A stretch of DNA of 64,000 bases from the NCBI RefSeq assembly GCF_020148005.1, contig NZ_JAGXFD010000002.1, forward strand, positions 124,001 to 188,000. Reading direction: 5' to 3'. The position numbers and the translations under genes are program-made. Source of the stretch: Modicisalibacter tunisiensis (GTDB taxonomy: Bacteria; Pseudomonadota; Gammaproteobacteria; Pseudomonadales; Halomonadaceae). The notes below the pieces were generated by a model. That model made no database searches. It worked only from the letters and a program-made list of their open reading frames with translations, and was not told the origin of the DNA. How positions within the stretch are numbered: position 1 is the stretch's first letter; each line of letters begins with the position of its first letter. Positions 34,964 through 45,249 of the stretch are shown in pieces.

Positions 34964-35593
34964 ATGAAGACACTGGTCATCGGCGCCAACGGCAAGATTG
35001 GCCGGCAGTTCTGTGAACTCGCCCGGGCCGCCGGCCACCCCGTGCGGGCGATGATTCGCGACAGCGATCAGCAGGCCTGGTTTCGCGAGCGCGGCATCGA
35101 CACGGTGATCGCCGACCTGGAAGGGCCGATCCGCCACGCCTTCTACGGCTGCGACCAGGTGGTATTCGCCGCCGGGTCGGGACCCCGCACCGGGCCCGAC
35201 AAGACCCTGCTGATCGACCTGAACGGCGCCGTGCGCGCCATCGACATGGCCGTCGAACTGGGCATTTCACGCTTCCTGATGATCAGCGCCATGCGCGCCG
35301 AACGCCCGCTGGACGCCCCCGAGAAGCTGCGTCCCTACATGGCCGCCAAGCATGCCGCCGACGCCCACCTGCGGGCCGCCCGGCTGCCCTACGTGATCCT
35401 CAAGCCGGGCCGGCTGACCGACGACGCGGCGACCGAGCGCCTGGCGACCTCGCTGGAAGAAGCCGGCGACAACCGCGTCTCGCGCGCCAACGTGGCCCAT
35501 GCCCTGCTGCACCTGGCCGAGGACCGCGCCCAGCGCCGCCGCGAGCACATCCTGCTCGACGGCCGCCGCGCGCTGGCCGAGGCCCTGGCCTGA
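34964..35593 (+). CDS. NAD(P)-binding atypical SDR (NmrA/YwnB-like)
   Basis: Cytosolic Rossmann-fold protein of 209 residues. The N-terminal dinucleotide motif is VIGANGKIGRQF (G-x-x-G-x-x-G type of atypical SDRs), followed by AMIRDSDQ, a GCDQVVFAAGSG loop and PYVILKPGRLTDD in the C-terminal half. No classical YxxxK catalytic pair is obvious, which fits the NAD(P)H-binding atypical subgroup acting as sugar-epimerase-like or regulatory proteins. The ATG at 34964 has a perfect AGGAGG site 6 bases upstream, which decides the start over the longer frame. Function not predictable. Confidence 0.85.
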   Translation: MKTLVIGANGKIGRQFCELARAAGHPVRAMIRDSDQQAWFRERGIDTVIADLEGPIRHAFYGCDQVVFAAGSGPRTGPDKTLLIDLNGAVRAIDMAVELGISRFLMISAMRAERPLDAPEKLRPYMAAKHAADAHLRAARLPYVILKPGRLTDDAATERLATSLEEAGDNRVSRANVAHALLHLAEDRAQRRREHILLDGRRALAEALA

Positions 35594-35627
35594 GCCGCGC
35601 CCCGGGCCGCCGCCGGCCGGACAACGA

Positions 35628-35656
35628 TTGGCGGCGGCGGCCCGAATCCGTATAGT
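35628..35656 (+). promoter_or_regulatory. Predicted sigma70 promoter of rnb
   Basis: TTGGCG (35628-35633) and TATAGT (35651-35656) are separated by 17 bases, 37 bases ahead of the rnb start. Confidence 0.65.
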
Positions 35657-35692
35657 GGCTCCTCGTTCCCCGCCAATCGTACCGACTTCCCC

Positions 35693-37633
35693 ATGCTGCA
35701 GAACAACGCGCTGCTTTCGCAGCTCAAGCAACAGATTCGTGAAAACACCCCGCGCGTCGAAGGCGTGATCAAGGCCACCGACCGTGGCTTCGGCTTCCTC
35801 GAGACCGATGACGGGGACTCCTATTTCGTGCCGCCGCCCGCCATGAAGCAGGTCCTCCACGGCGATCGCGTCGAGGCGATCCTCAAGGAGGAAGGCGACA
35901 AGAAGTCGGTCGAGCCCGAGCGGCTGATCGAGCCGTCGCTGGAGCGCTTCATCGCCCGCGTACAGAAGCGCGAGGGACGCCTGGCCGTGATCCCGGATCA
36001 TCCGTCGATCAACAACGTGGTGAAATCGCGGATCAAGCGCAGCCTCGACGAGGACAGCATCGCCGACGGCGACTGGGTGGTGGCCCGCCTGGTGCGCCAT
36101 CCGCTCAAGCCCGACGACCGCGGCTTCTTCGGCCAGATCGACGAGCTGATCGCCAAGGCCGACAACCCGGCGGTGCCCTGGCGCGTGACGCTGGCCCGCC
36201 ATGCCCTGGAGCAGGCCTCGCCGGAAGCCGGCGACGACTGGGACCTGGCCGACGAAGGCCTGCAGCGCGAGGACCTGACCGGCTGGCCGCTGTTCACCAT
36301 CGACGGGGAAAAGACCCGCGACATGGACGACGCCCTGCACGTCGAGACCCGCGAGGACGGCGGCTGGCGGCTGACGGTGGCGATCGCCGATCCCACCGCC
36401 TACGTCGCCGAGGGCCATGCCGCCGATCTCGAGGCGCAGACGCGGGCGTTCACCGTCTACCTGCCCGGACAGAACGTGACCATGCTGCCCGAGGTGCTGG
36501 CCGACGACCTGTGCTCGCTCAAGGAGGGCGCGGATCGCCCCTCGCTGGCCTGCACGCTGAACGTTGAGGCCGACGGCAGCTTGGGCGAGTATCGCTTCTT
36601 CGCCGCCACCGTGCGCTCCCACGCCCGGCTGGTCTACGACAACGTCTCGGACTGGCTCGAGGGCCAGGGCGAGTGGGCGCCCGATGCCGCCGTGGCACCG
36701 CAGCTCGAGGCGCTGGCCAGGCTGACCGAGGCCCGCGCGGCCTGGCGGGCCGAACACGCCCTGGTGCACAAGGACCGTCCCGACTACGTCTTCGATCTCG
36801 ACGACGCCGGCAACGTCCTCGATATTCGCATCGAGGGCCGGCGCATCGCCAATCGCATGATCGAGGAGTCGATGATCGCCGCCAACGCCTGCTGCGCCGA
36901 CCTGCTGGCGACCCACATCGGTCACGGCATCTTCAACGTGCACCGCGCCTTCGAGCCGGAAAAGGCCGATGCCGCCCTGGAATTTCTGGCCAACCAGCAG
37001 ATCGAGGTGGAACGGGAAACCCTCACCGAGCTGCCGCGCTATCGCGAACTCAAGCGCGAGCTGGAAAGCCGCGACGACGCCTGGCTGGACGCCCGCCTGC
37101 GTCGCTTCCAGGGCTACACCAGCATGTCCGCGCAGCCGGGACCGCACTTCGGCCTGGGGCTGCCGGCCTATGCCACCTGGACCTCGCCGATCCGCAAGTA
37201 CGGCGACATGGTCAACCATCGCCTGATCAAGCGTGTGCTCAAGGGCGAGCAGGCGCCGGCCGAAGCCAGCGCCACCCTCACCGAGCAGCTCACCGAGCGC
37301 CGGCGCCTCAACCGCATGGCCGAGCGCGATGTGAAGGACTGGCTCTACGTGCGCTTCCTGACGCCCGCCGCCCAGGCCCAGCAGGACTTCGAAGCCGAGG
37401 TCGTGGCCATCAACCGCGGCGGCATGCGCGTGCGCCTGACCGCCAACGGCGCCACTGCCTTCGTGCCCGCGCCGCTGATTCACAGTGACCGCGACAAGGT
37501 CGTCATCGACGACAAGGAAGGCCGCATCCAGGTCGAGGGCGAGGAACGCTTCAAGCTTGGCGACGTGATCCGCGTCGCCCTGACCGAAGCGCGCGAGGAA
37601 ACCCGCTCGCTGGTGGCTCGTCCGGCAGCCTGA
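35693..37633 (+). CDS. rnb: Exoribonuclease II (RNase II)
   Basis: Processive 3'-5' exoribonuclease of 646 residues, the length of E. coli RNase II (644) and much shorter than RNase R. Cold-shock-type RNA-binding domains occupy about 1-175, with VEGVIKATDRGFGFLE. The RNB catalytic domain follows, with the metal-binding aspartates in TRDMDDALH (about 207-212) and the downstream YTSMSAQPGPHFGLGLPAYA and TSPIRKYGD motifs. An S1 domain closes the protein (about 555-640). The lack of a lysine-rich tail also favours RNase II. No obvious Shine-Dalgarno site precedes the ATG. A strong terminator follows 25 bases after the stop. Confidence 0.94.
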   Translation: MLQNNALLSQLKQQIRENTPRVEGVIKATDRGFGFLETDDGDSYFVPPPAMKQVLHGDRVEAILKEEGDKKSVEPERLIEPSLERFIARVQKREGRLAVIPDHPSINNVVKSRIKRSLDEDSIADGDWVVARLVRHPLKPDDRGFFGQIDELIAKADNPAVPWRVTLARHALEQASPEAGDDWDLADEGLQREDLTGWPLFTIDGEKTRDMDDALHVETREDGGWRLTVAIADPTAYVAEGHAADLEAQTRAFTVYLPGQNVTMLPEVLADDLCSLKEGADRPSLACTLNVEADGSLGEYRFFAATVRSHARLVYDNVSDWLEGQGEWAPDAAVAPQLEALARLTEARAAWRAEHALVHKDRPDYVFDLDDAGNVLDIRIEGRRIANRMIEESMIAANACCADLLATHIGHGIFNVHRAFEPEKADAALEFLANQQIEVERETLTELPRYRELKRELESRDDAWLDARLRRFQGYTSMSAQPGPHFGLGLPAYATWTSPIRKYGDMVNHRLIKRVLKGEQAPAEASATLTEQLTERRRLNRMAERDVKDWLYVRFLTPAAQAQQDFEAEVVAINRGGMRVRLTANGATAFVPAPLIHSDRDKVVIDDKEGRIQVEGEERFKLGDVIRVALTEAREETRSLVARPAA

Positions 37634-37657
37634 AGGTACTTTTCACGCTTCTTACCC

Positions 37658-37687
37658 ACGGCGGCTCGCAAGGGCCGCCGTTTTTTT
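37658..37687 (+). terminator. Rho-independent terminator of rnb
   Basis: An 8-bp perfect stem (37658-37665 with 37674-37681) with an 8-base loop runs directly into seven Ts (37681-37687). Confidence 0.95.
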
Positions 37688-37995
37688 ATGTGCCCAAAAA
37701 ACGTCATCGTGACGATAGTCACGACTTTTCTGCTGAGATCTTCACCAAAACAGACTCGACAAACAATATATTAAAAAATTATTAATATTTACTCACCCTC
37801 TTTCCAGCCCGCCAGCAACTGGCTACCATCCCTCGCCTCGTGCTCCACGAACAGACAGGGTTGCCGGGGAAAAGGAAAAATACCGGTACGCAGTGTCTCA
37901 CCCGGACCTGTCGCCATAACAACCAGGAGACTCTGACAGCTTCAATGGCAACGGACTCTGCCGGGAAGCCCGACATTGCTGATTGGAGACATTGC
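37688..37995 (+). promoter_or_regulatory. AT-rich leader upstream of the beta-helix/RTX gene
   Basis: About 310 bases without a gene. Roughly 37690-37800 is strikingly AT-rich against the GC-rich surroundings (for example TATATTAAAAAATTATTAAT near 37768). It includes a perfect dyad TCGTGAC-GATA-GTCACGA (37707-37724), a candidate operator. The remainder is a leader reaching the ribosome site (GGAG near 37985) of the RTX gene. Confidence 0.55.
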
Positions 37996-39870
37996 ATGAG
38001 CAGCACCATCGATATCGAGTCCGGTATCTCCGCCCACGAGCTTGAAGCCCGGATCGAGGACGCTCCCAGTGGGGCAACACTGCGATTTGCGGCCGGGGAT
38101 TACCACTTCGATGATGCGATCACCATCCGGCGTTCCGATATCTCGCTGGTCGGCGCCGGCGCCGAACGTACCACGCTCACCTTCTCCGACGAGGCGCTGG
38201 ACCACAACGACGACTTTGCCATCCGGCTGTACGGCGGCTATGGCCATGACGTCGGCACCCTCGACTCGCACGCCGACGAGGGAGACCGGCAAATACGCCT
38301 GGAAAAGGCTCCCGACGACCTCTCTGCCGGGGATACCGTACGCCTCTGGCAGGACAACGACGACGCCTTCTTCGACGAGATCGGCGATACCTCATGGCGC
38401 AAGGTCAAGTACGCCGAGCTTCGTACCAGCATGGCGCGCGTCGAGTCCGTCGACGGCCGGGAGGTGACCCTCGATCGCGGCGTTCACTTCGACCTGGACG
38501 GCGGCGAGACCCATGTCGAGCGCATCGACACGGTCAATGACGTGTCGCTGGAGGGGTTCACCCTCGCCTTCGAGCTGGGCACGCCCGATGCCGGCAAGTT
38601 CCACAACACACTCGACTCGCTGAGCGACTATCACGCCGTGCTGCTGGACGGCACGGTCAACGCCAGCGTCGATGACATTCGGGTCGTCAACGGGCCGTCG
38701 ACCGCCTTCCGCTTTTCCCGGGCGCTCGACAGCGACGTCGACAACCTCGAAGCCCACGGCAGCTTCAACAAGGGAGGCGGCGGCAACGGCTACGGCTTCG
38801 AGCTGCACGAGAGCTACGACGGCGACTTTACCGGACTCATCGACAGCGGCATGCGCCACGGACTGGTGTTTGCCTCCTGGCGCTCCTCGGTCGGCAACGA
38901 GATTCGCGTGGAATCCACCGACCGGGACATCAACTTTCACGGCGGACGCGACCACGACAATCACATCCATGTCGAACAGTCGATCCGCAATCCCGATGCC
39001 GATGCCCTCTCGCCGTCATTGTGGATCAACGGCGGCGGCGAGAGCTTCGGTGCCATTACCGACGCCGACGCCAATCAGGTCCGCTTCGAATACGTGGTCG
39101 GGTCGCGGCGTGACGATCATATCGAGGGCTCCGACGACGGCGTCTATCTCGACGGCGGACTGGGCCACGATACCCTGATCGGCGGCGACGGCGACGACAT
39201 CCTGCAGGGTGGCCCGGGCGATGACTGGTACGACGGCAACGATCGTATCGACGGCGGTGACGGCTACGACACCGTGCTCTACATGGCGAACCGCGACGCC
39301 TATACGCTCGATTTCGACGGCGACACGGTGCACGTCACCGGCAAGGGCGGCACGGATACCCTCGAGCATGTCGAGCAGCTCATCTTCGCCGACGGCACGC
39401 ACCTCGATGTGGCCTCCCGGGACAGCGTTCAGGGAAGCGCTGCCGCGGTGCCCTCCGTCACCGACATACTCGATCATGACGATGCCCCGCTCGACGGCGA
39501 CACCAGCGGTACCGACCTGCGCCTCAACGGCGACGTGACCAGCGCCTGGTCTGACGGCTACGTGGCGGAAATCTTTGTCGAGAACCGTTCCGACGAGGCC
39601 ATCGACACCCCCGAGCTCCATTTCACCATGGCCGATGACATCGCCGTCGTCTGGAACGGCGACGTCGCGCAGGATGGCGACGACTACCGGGTCCATGACG
39701 ACGAGCATCAGGTGCTGCAACCCGGCGAGACCTGGCGTTTCGCCTACAAGGCCTACGGTGACGCCCGCTCGGTCCCCGACTCGCTCAGCGCGCAGAACGC
39801 CGATGGCGATGATCTGTCGGTCGTGCTGACGGGCATCGATACCGGGCAATTCGATTCGCTGGCCGGCTGA
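37996..39870 (+). CDS. Secreted-type beta-helix protein with RTX repeats and a CBM2-like C-terminal domain
   Basis: A 624-residue, highly acidic (Asp-rich) protein. Residues about 1-370 resemble a right-handed parallel beta-helix of the pectate-lyase/alginate-epimerase type (start ATLRFAAGDYHFDDAITI, then DISLVGAGAERTTLTF). Residues about 385-430 hold calcium-binding RTX nonapeptides (GGLGHDTLIGGDGDDILQGG and GGDGYD). Residues about 505-615 look like a family-2 carbohydrate-binding fold (AEIFVENRSDEAIDTPELHF, VVWNGD, LQPGETWRFAYKAYG). No Sec signal peptide is present, so type I secretion is expected, though no ABC/MFP genes are nearby. Start ATG 37996 has GGAG 7 bases upstream. It may bind or modify an extracellular polysaccharide; this is inference. 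Confidence 0.78.
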   Translation: MSSTIDIESGISAHELEARIEDAPSGATLRFAAGDYHFDDAITIRRSDISLVGAGAERTTLTFSDEALDHNDDFAIRLYGGYGHDVGTLDSHADEGDRQIRLEKAPDDLSAGDTVRLWQDNDDAFFDEIGDTSWRKVKYAELRTSMARVESVDGREVTLDRGVHFDLDGGETHVERIDTVNDVSLEGFTLAFELGTPDAGKFHNTLDSLSDYHAVLLDGTVNASVDDIRVVNGPSTAFRFSRALDSDVDNLEAHGSFNKGGGGNGYGFELHESYDGDFTGLIDSGMRHGLVFASWRSSVGNEIRVESTDRDINFHGGRDHDNHIHVEQSIRNPDADALSPSLWINGGGESFGAITDADANQVRFEYVVGSRRDDHIEGSDDGVYLDGGLGHDTLIGGDGDDILQGGPGDDWYDGNDRIDGGDGYDTVLYMANRDAYTLDFDGDTVHVTGKGGTDTLEHVEQLIFADGTHLDVASRDSVQGSAAAVPSVTDILDHDDAPLDGDTSGTDLRLNGDVTSAWSDGYVAEIFVENRSDEAIDTPELHFTMADDIAVVWNGDVAQDGDDYRVHDDEHQVLQPGETWRFAYKAYGDARSVPDSLSAQNADGDDLSVVLTGIDTGQFDSLAG

Positions 39871-39928
39871 CGCGGGATCGACCGCACGGTGTGCCATGCC
39901 TTTCAGTCCAGGCACGATGCACCAACAA

Positions 39929-39954
39929 AAAGGGCACCCCGCGGGGTGCCCTTT
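39929..39954. terminator. Bidirectional terminator between the RTX gene and sucD
   Basis: A perfect 26-bp palindrome, AAAGGGCACCCC at 39929-39940 and its complement at 39943-39954, has A and T runs at its two ends. It lies between convergent genes and can terminate both the RTX gene and the sdh-suc operon. Confidence 0.88.
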
Positions 39955-39986
39955 CGATCGCCTGGCGATGCAGGAGCAGACGGCTT

Positions 39987-40858
39987 TTACCAGCCGGTCG
40001 CTTCCTTCAGGGCATCACCGATCTCGGCCAGAGAGCGCACGGTCTTGACGCCCGCCGCTTCCAGCGCCGCGAACTTCTCGTCCGCGGTGCCCTTGCCGCC
40101 GGCGATGATGGCACCGGCGTGGCCCATGCGCTTGCCCGGAGGCGCGGTGACACCGGCGATGTAGGAAACGACCGGCTTGGAGACATGCTTCTTGATGTAG
40201 GCCGCCGCTTCTTCCTCGGCGGTACCGCCGATCTCGCCGATCATGACGATCGCCTCGGTCTGCGGATCCTTCTCGAACATCTCGAGGATGTCGATGAAGG
40301 TGGAGCCCGGAATCGGGTCGCCACCGATGCCCACGCAGGTGGACTGGCCGAAGCCGTGGTCAGTGGTCTGCTTGACCGCTTCATAGGTCAGGGTGCCGGA
40401 ACGCGACACGATGCCGACCTTGCCCGGCTTGTGGATGTGGCCCGGCATGATGCCGATCTTACTCTCGCCCGGCGTGATGACGCCCGGGCAGTTCGGGCCG
40501 ATCAGGCGTACGCCCAGCTCGTCGCACTTGACCTTGACGTCGAGCATGTCGAGGGTCGGGATGCCCTCGGTGATGCACACGATCAGCTTGATGCCGGCGT
40601 TGGCGGCTTCAAGGATCGAGTCCTTGCAGAACGGGGCCGGCACGTAGATGACGGATGCCTCGGCGTCGGTCTCCTTGACCGCTTCCTTGACAGTGTTGAA
40701 CACCGGCAGACCCAGGTGCTCCTGGCCGCCCTTGCCCGGGGTCACGCCGCCGACCATCTGGGTGCCGTAGGCGATCGCCTGTTCGGAGTGGAAGGTCCCC
40801 TGGCCACCGGTGAAGCCCTGGCAGATGACCTTGGTGTTCTTGTCGATCAGGATACTCA

Positions 40859-40859
<1 letters not shown>
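39987..40859 (-). CDS. sucD: Succinyl-CoA synthetase alpha subunit
   Basis: TCA-cycle enzyme subunit of 290 residues that binds CoA and carries the phosphohistidine. The CoA-binding Rossmann region is near the N terminus ([18 protein letters not shown]). [11 protein letters not shown] and the active-site histidine in [13 protein letters not shown] (about residue 247) are intact. With SucC it converts succinyl-CoA to succinate with ATP or GTP formation. Its ATG shares one base with the sucC stop (TAATG), so the pair is coupled. It is the last gene of the sdh-suc operon before a strong terminator. Confidence 0.96.
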
Positions 40860-42025
<1,166 letters not shown>

Positions 42026-42060
42026 CGTGTCATGCCATTGGTTGCATGTGACTCGAATGA

Positions 42061-42145
42061 TGACGCGGCCTCGGACTGATAATCAGCCCGGCCGCGTCAC
42101 CCCTGTTCGCCCGCGAACGGACGAAGCGCCCTCGAGCGAGGGCGC
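42061..42145 (-). repeat. Consecutive hairpins between lpd and sucC
   Basis: A long dyad has arms TGACGCGGCC at 42061-42070 and its complement at 42090-42099. Next come a GTTCGC/GCGAAC hairpin around 42105-42118 and perfect 9-bp arms at 42126-42134 and 42137-42145. None has a T run on the reverse strand. They probably form an mRNA processing or attenuation site between lpd and sucCD. Confidence 0.55.
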
Positions 42146-42164
42146 GGGTTTACAGCGGCGATCG

Positions 42165-43622
<1,458 letters not shown>

Positions 43623-43642
43623 CTAGTTGGCTTGGCGGCGAA

Positions 43643-45208
43643 TCAAACGTCCAGCAGCAGGCGTGCCGGATCCTCGAGCAGCTCCTTGATCGTGACCAGG
43701 AACTGCACCGCATCCTTGCCATCGATCATGCGGTGATCGTAGGACACGGCCAGATACATCATCGGCCGGATCTCGACCTTGCCGTTGACGGCCATGGGGC
43801 GCTCCTGAATCTTGTGCATGCCCAGGATCGCCGTCTGCGGCGGATTGAGGATCGGCGTCGACATCAGTGAACCGAAGATGCCGCCGTTGGTGATGGTGAA
43901 GGTGCCGCCCTGCATTTCATCGATGCCAAGCTTGCCGTCACGGGCCCGCTTGCCGAAGTCGACGATGGTCTTCTCGACGTCCGCCAGCTTCATGCTGTCG
44001 GTATCACGCAGTACCGGCACGACCAGACCGCGGTCGGTAGACACGGCCACGCCGATGTCCTGGTAGCCATGGTAGACGATGTCGGTACCGTCGATGGAGG
44101 CGTTGACATCGGGGAAGCGCTTGAGCGCCTCGGTGGCCGCCTTGACGAAGAAGCCCATGAAACCGAGCTTGGTGTCGTGAGCCTTCTGGAAGGTCTCCTT
44201 GTACTGGGCACGCAGTGCCATCACCGCACTCATGTCCACCTCGTTGTAGGTGGTGAGCATGGCGGCGGTCTGCTGGGCCTGGACCAGGCGCTTGGCGATG
44301 GTCTGTCGCAGGCGGCTCATCGGCACGCGCTTCTCGGGGCGCTCGCCCTCGACGGCCGGGGCCGGTGCGGCGGCGGCCTTGGCAACGCTGCCCTGCGCGG
44401 CCGGGGCAGCGGACTTCTTCGCCGAGCCGGCCTTGATGGCCTTCTGGACGTCTTCCTTGAGGACGCGGCCGCCCTTGCCGGTCCCCTCGATCTTGCTGAC
44501 GTCGAGGTCGTTCTCGGCCACCAGCTTGCGCGCGGCCGGGGCGAGGATCTTGTCGCCGACCTTCTCGTCGCCGGCGGACTCGCTGGACTCGCTGCCGCTG
44601 GACTCGCTCGCCCCGCCGGCGTCACCACCGGCACCCTCGGCGAACACGGCCAGCAGCTGCTCGGAGGTGACCTGCTCGCCCTCCTCGGCCTTGATCTCGA
44701 CCAGCGCGCCGTCGGCCGGCGCTACGACCTCGAGGACGACCTTGTCGGTCTCGATGTCCGCCAGCACGTCATCGCGCTTGGCCGCTTCGCCGACCTTCTT
44801 GTGCCAGGTCGCCACGGTACCTTCCTGCACGGATTCGGGGAAGGACGGTGCCTTGACCTCATGCTGCTTGCCGGACGCGGACGGCGCCTCGGCCTTGGCT
44901 GCCTGATCCTTCTCGGCCGGCTGGGCGTCGTCGCTCTTGGCCGCCGTCTTCTCCTGACCGGCCGCGGCGTCGGCCGCCCCCAGCATGCCCAGCACCTGCT
45001 CGGATTCGCAGGTCTCGCCTTCCTCGACCTTGATGTCCGACAGCGTGCCCGCCTCCGGCGCCACGACCTCGAGGACGACCTTGTCGGTCTCGATCTCGAC
45101 GATCAGCTCGTCGCGCTCGACGCTATCGCCGGGCTTCTTGTGCCAGGCGGCAACCGTCCCCTCGGCGACGGATTCCGGAAAACTGGGCGCTTTGATCTCG
45201 GTAGCCAT
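43643..45208 (-). CDS. sucB: 2-oxoglutarate dehydrogenase E2 (dihydrolipoyl succinyltransferase) with two lipoyl domains
   Basis: E2 core of the 2-oxoglutarate dehydrogenase complex, 521 residues against about 405 for E. coli SucB. The extra length is a second lipoyl domain: both copies contain [12 protein letters not shown], with lipoylatable Lys43 and Lys156. Linkers are Ala/Pro/Asp/Ser-rich, the second notably acidic ([15 protein letters not shown]). A peripheral-subunit-binding domain follows (about 221-258, [16 protein letters not shown]). The catalytic chloramphenicol-acetyltransferase-like domain (about 290-521) has the active-site DHRMIDGKD. An AAGGAAA site precedes the ATG, 41 bases after sucA. 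Confidence 0.95.
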   Translation of the reverse strand: MATEIKAPSFPESVAEGTVAAWHKKPGDSVERDELIVEIETDKVVLEVVAPEAGTLSDIKVEEGETCESEQVLGMLGAADAAAGQEKTAAKSDDAQPAEKDQAAKAEAPSASGKQHEVKAPSFPESVQEGTVATWHKKVGEAAKRDDVLADIETDKVVLEVVAPADGALVEIKAEEGEQVTSEQLLAVFAEGAGGDAGGASESSGSESSESAGDEKVGDKILAPAARKLVAENDLDVSKIEGTGKGGRVLKEDVQKAIKAGSAKKSAAPAAQGSVAKAAAAPAPAVEGERPEKRVPMSRLRQTIAKRLVQAQQTAAMLTTYNEVDMSAVMALRAQYKETFQKAHDTKLGFMGFFVKAATEALKRFPDVNASIDGTDIVYHGYQDIGVAVSTDRGLVVPVLRDTDSMKLADVEKTIVDFGKRARDGKLGIDEMQGGTFTITNGGIFGSLMSTPILNPPQTAILGMHKIQERPMAVNGKVEIRPMMYLAVSYDHRMIDGKDAVQFLVTIKELLEDPARLLLDV

Positions 45209-45249
45209 TTCGTTTCCTTAGTGTGTTCTCTCTCGTCGGTCGCGACGCC

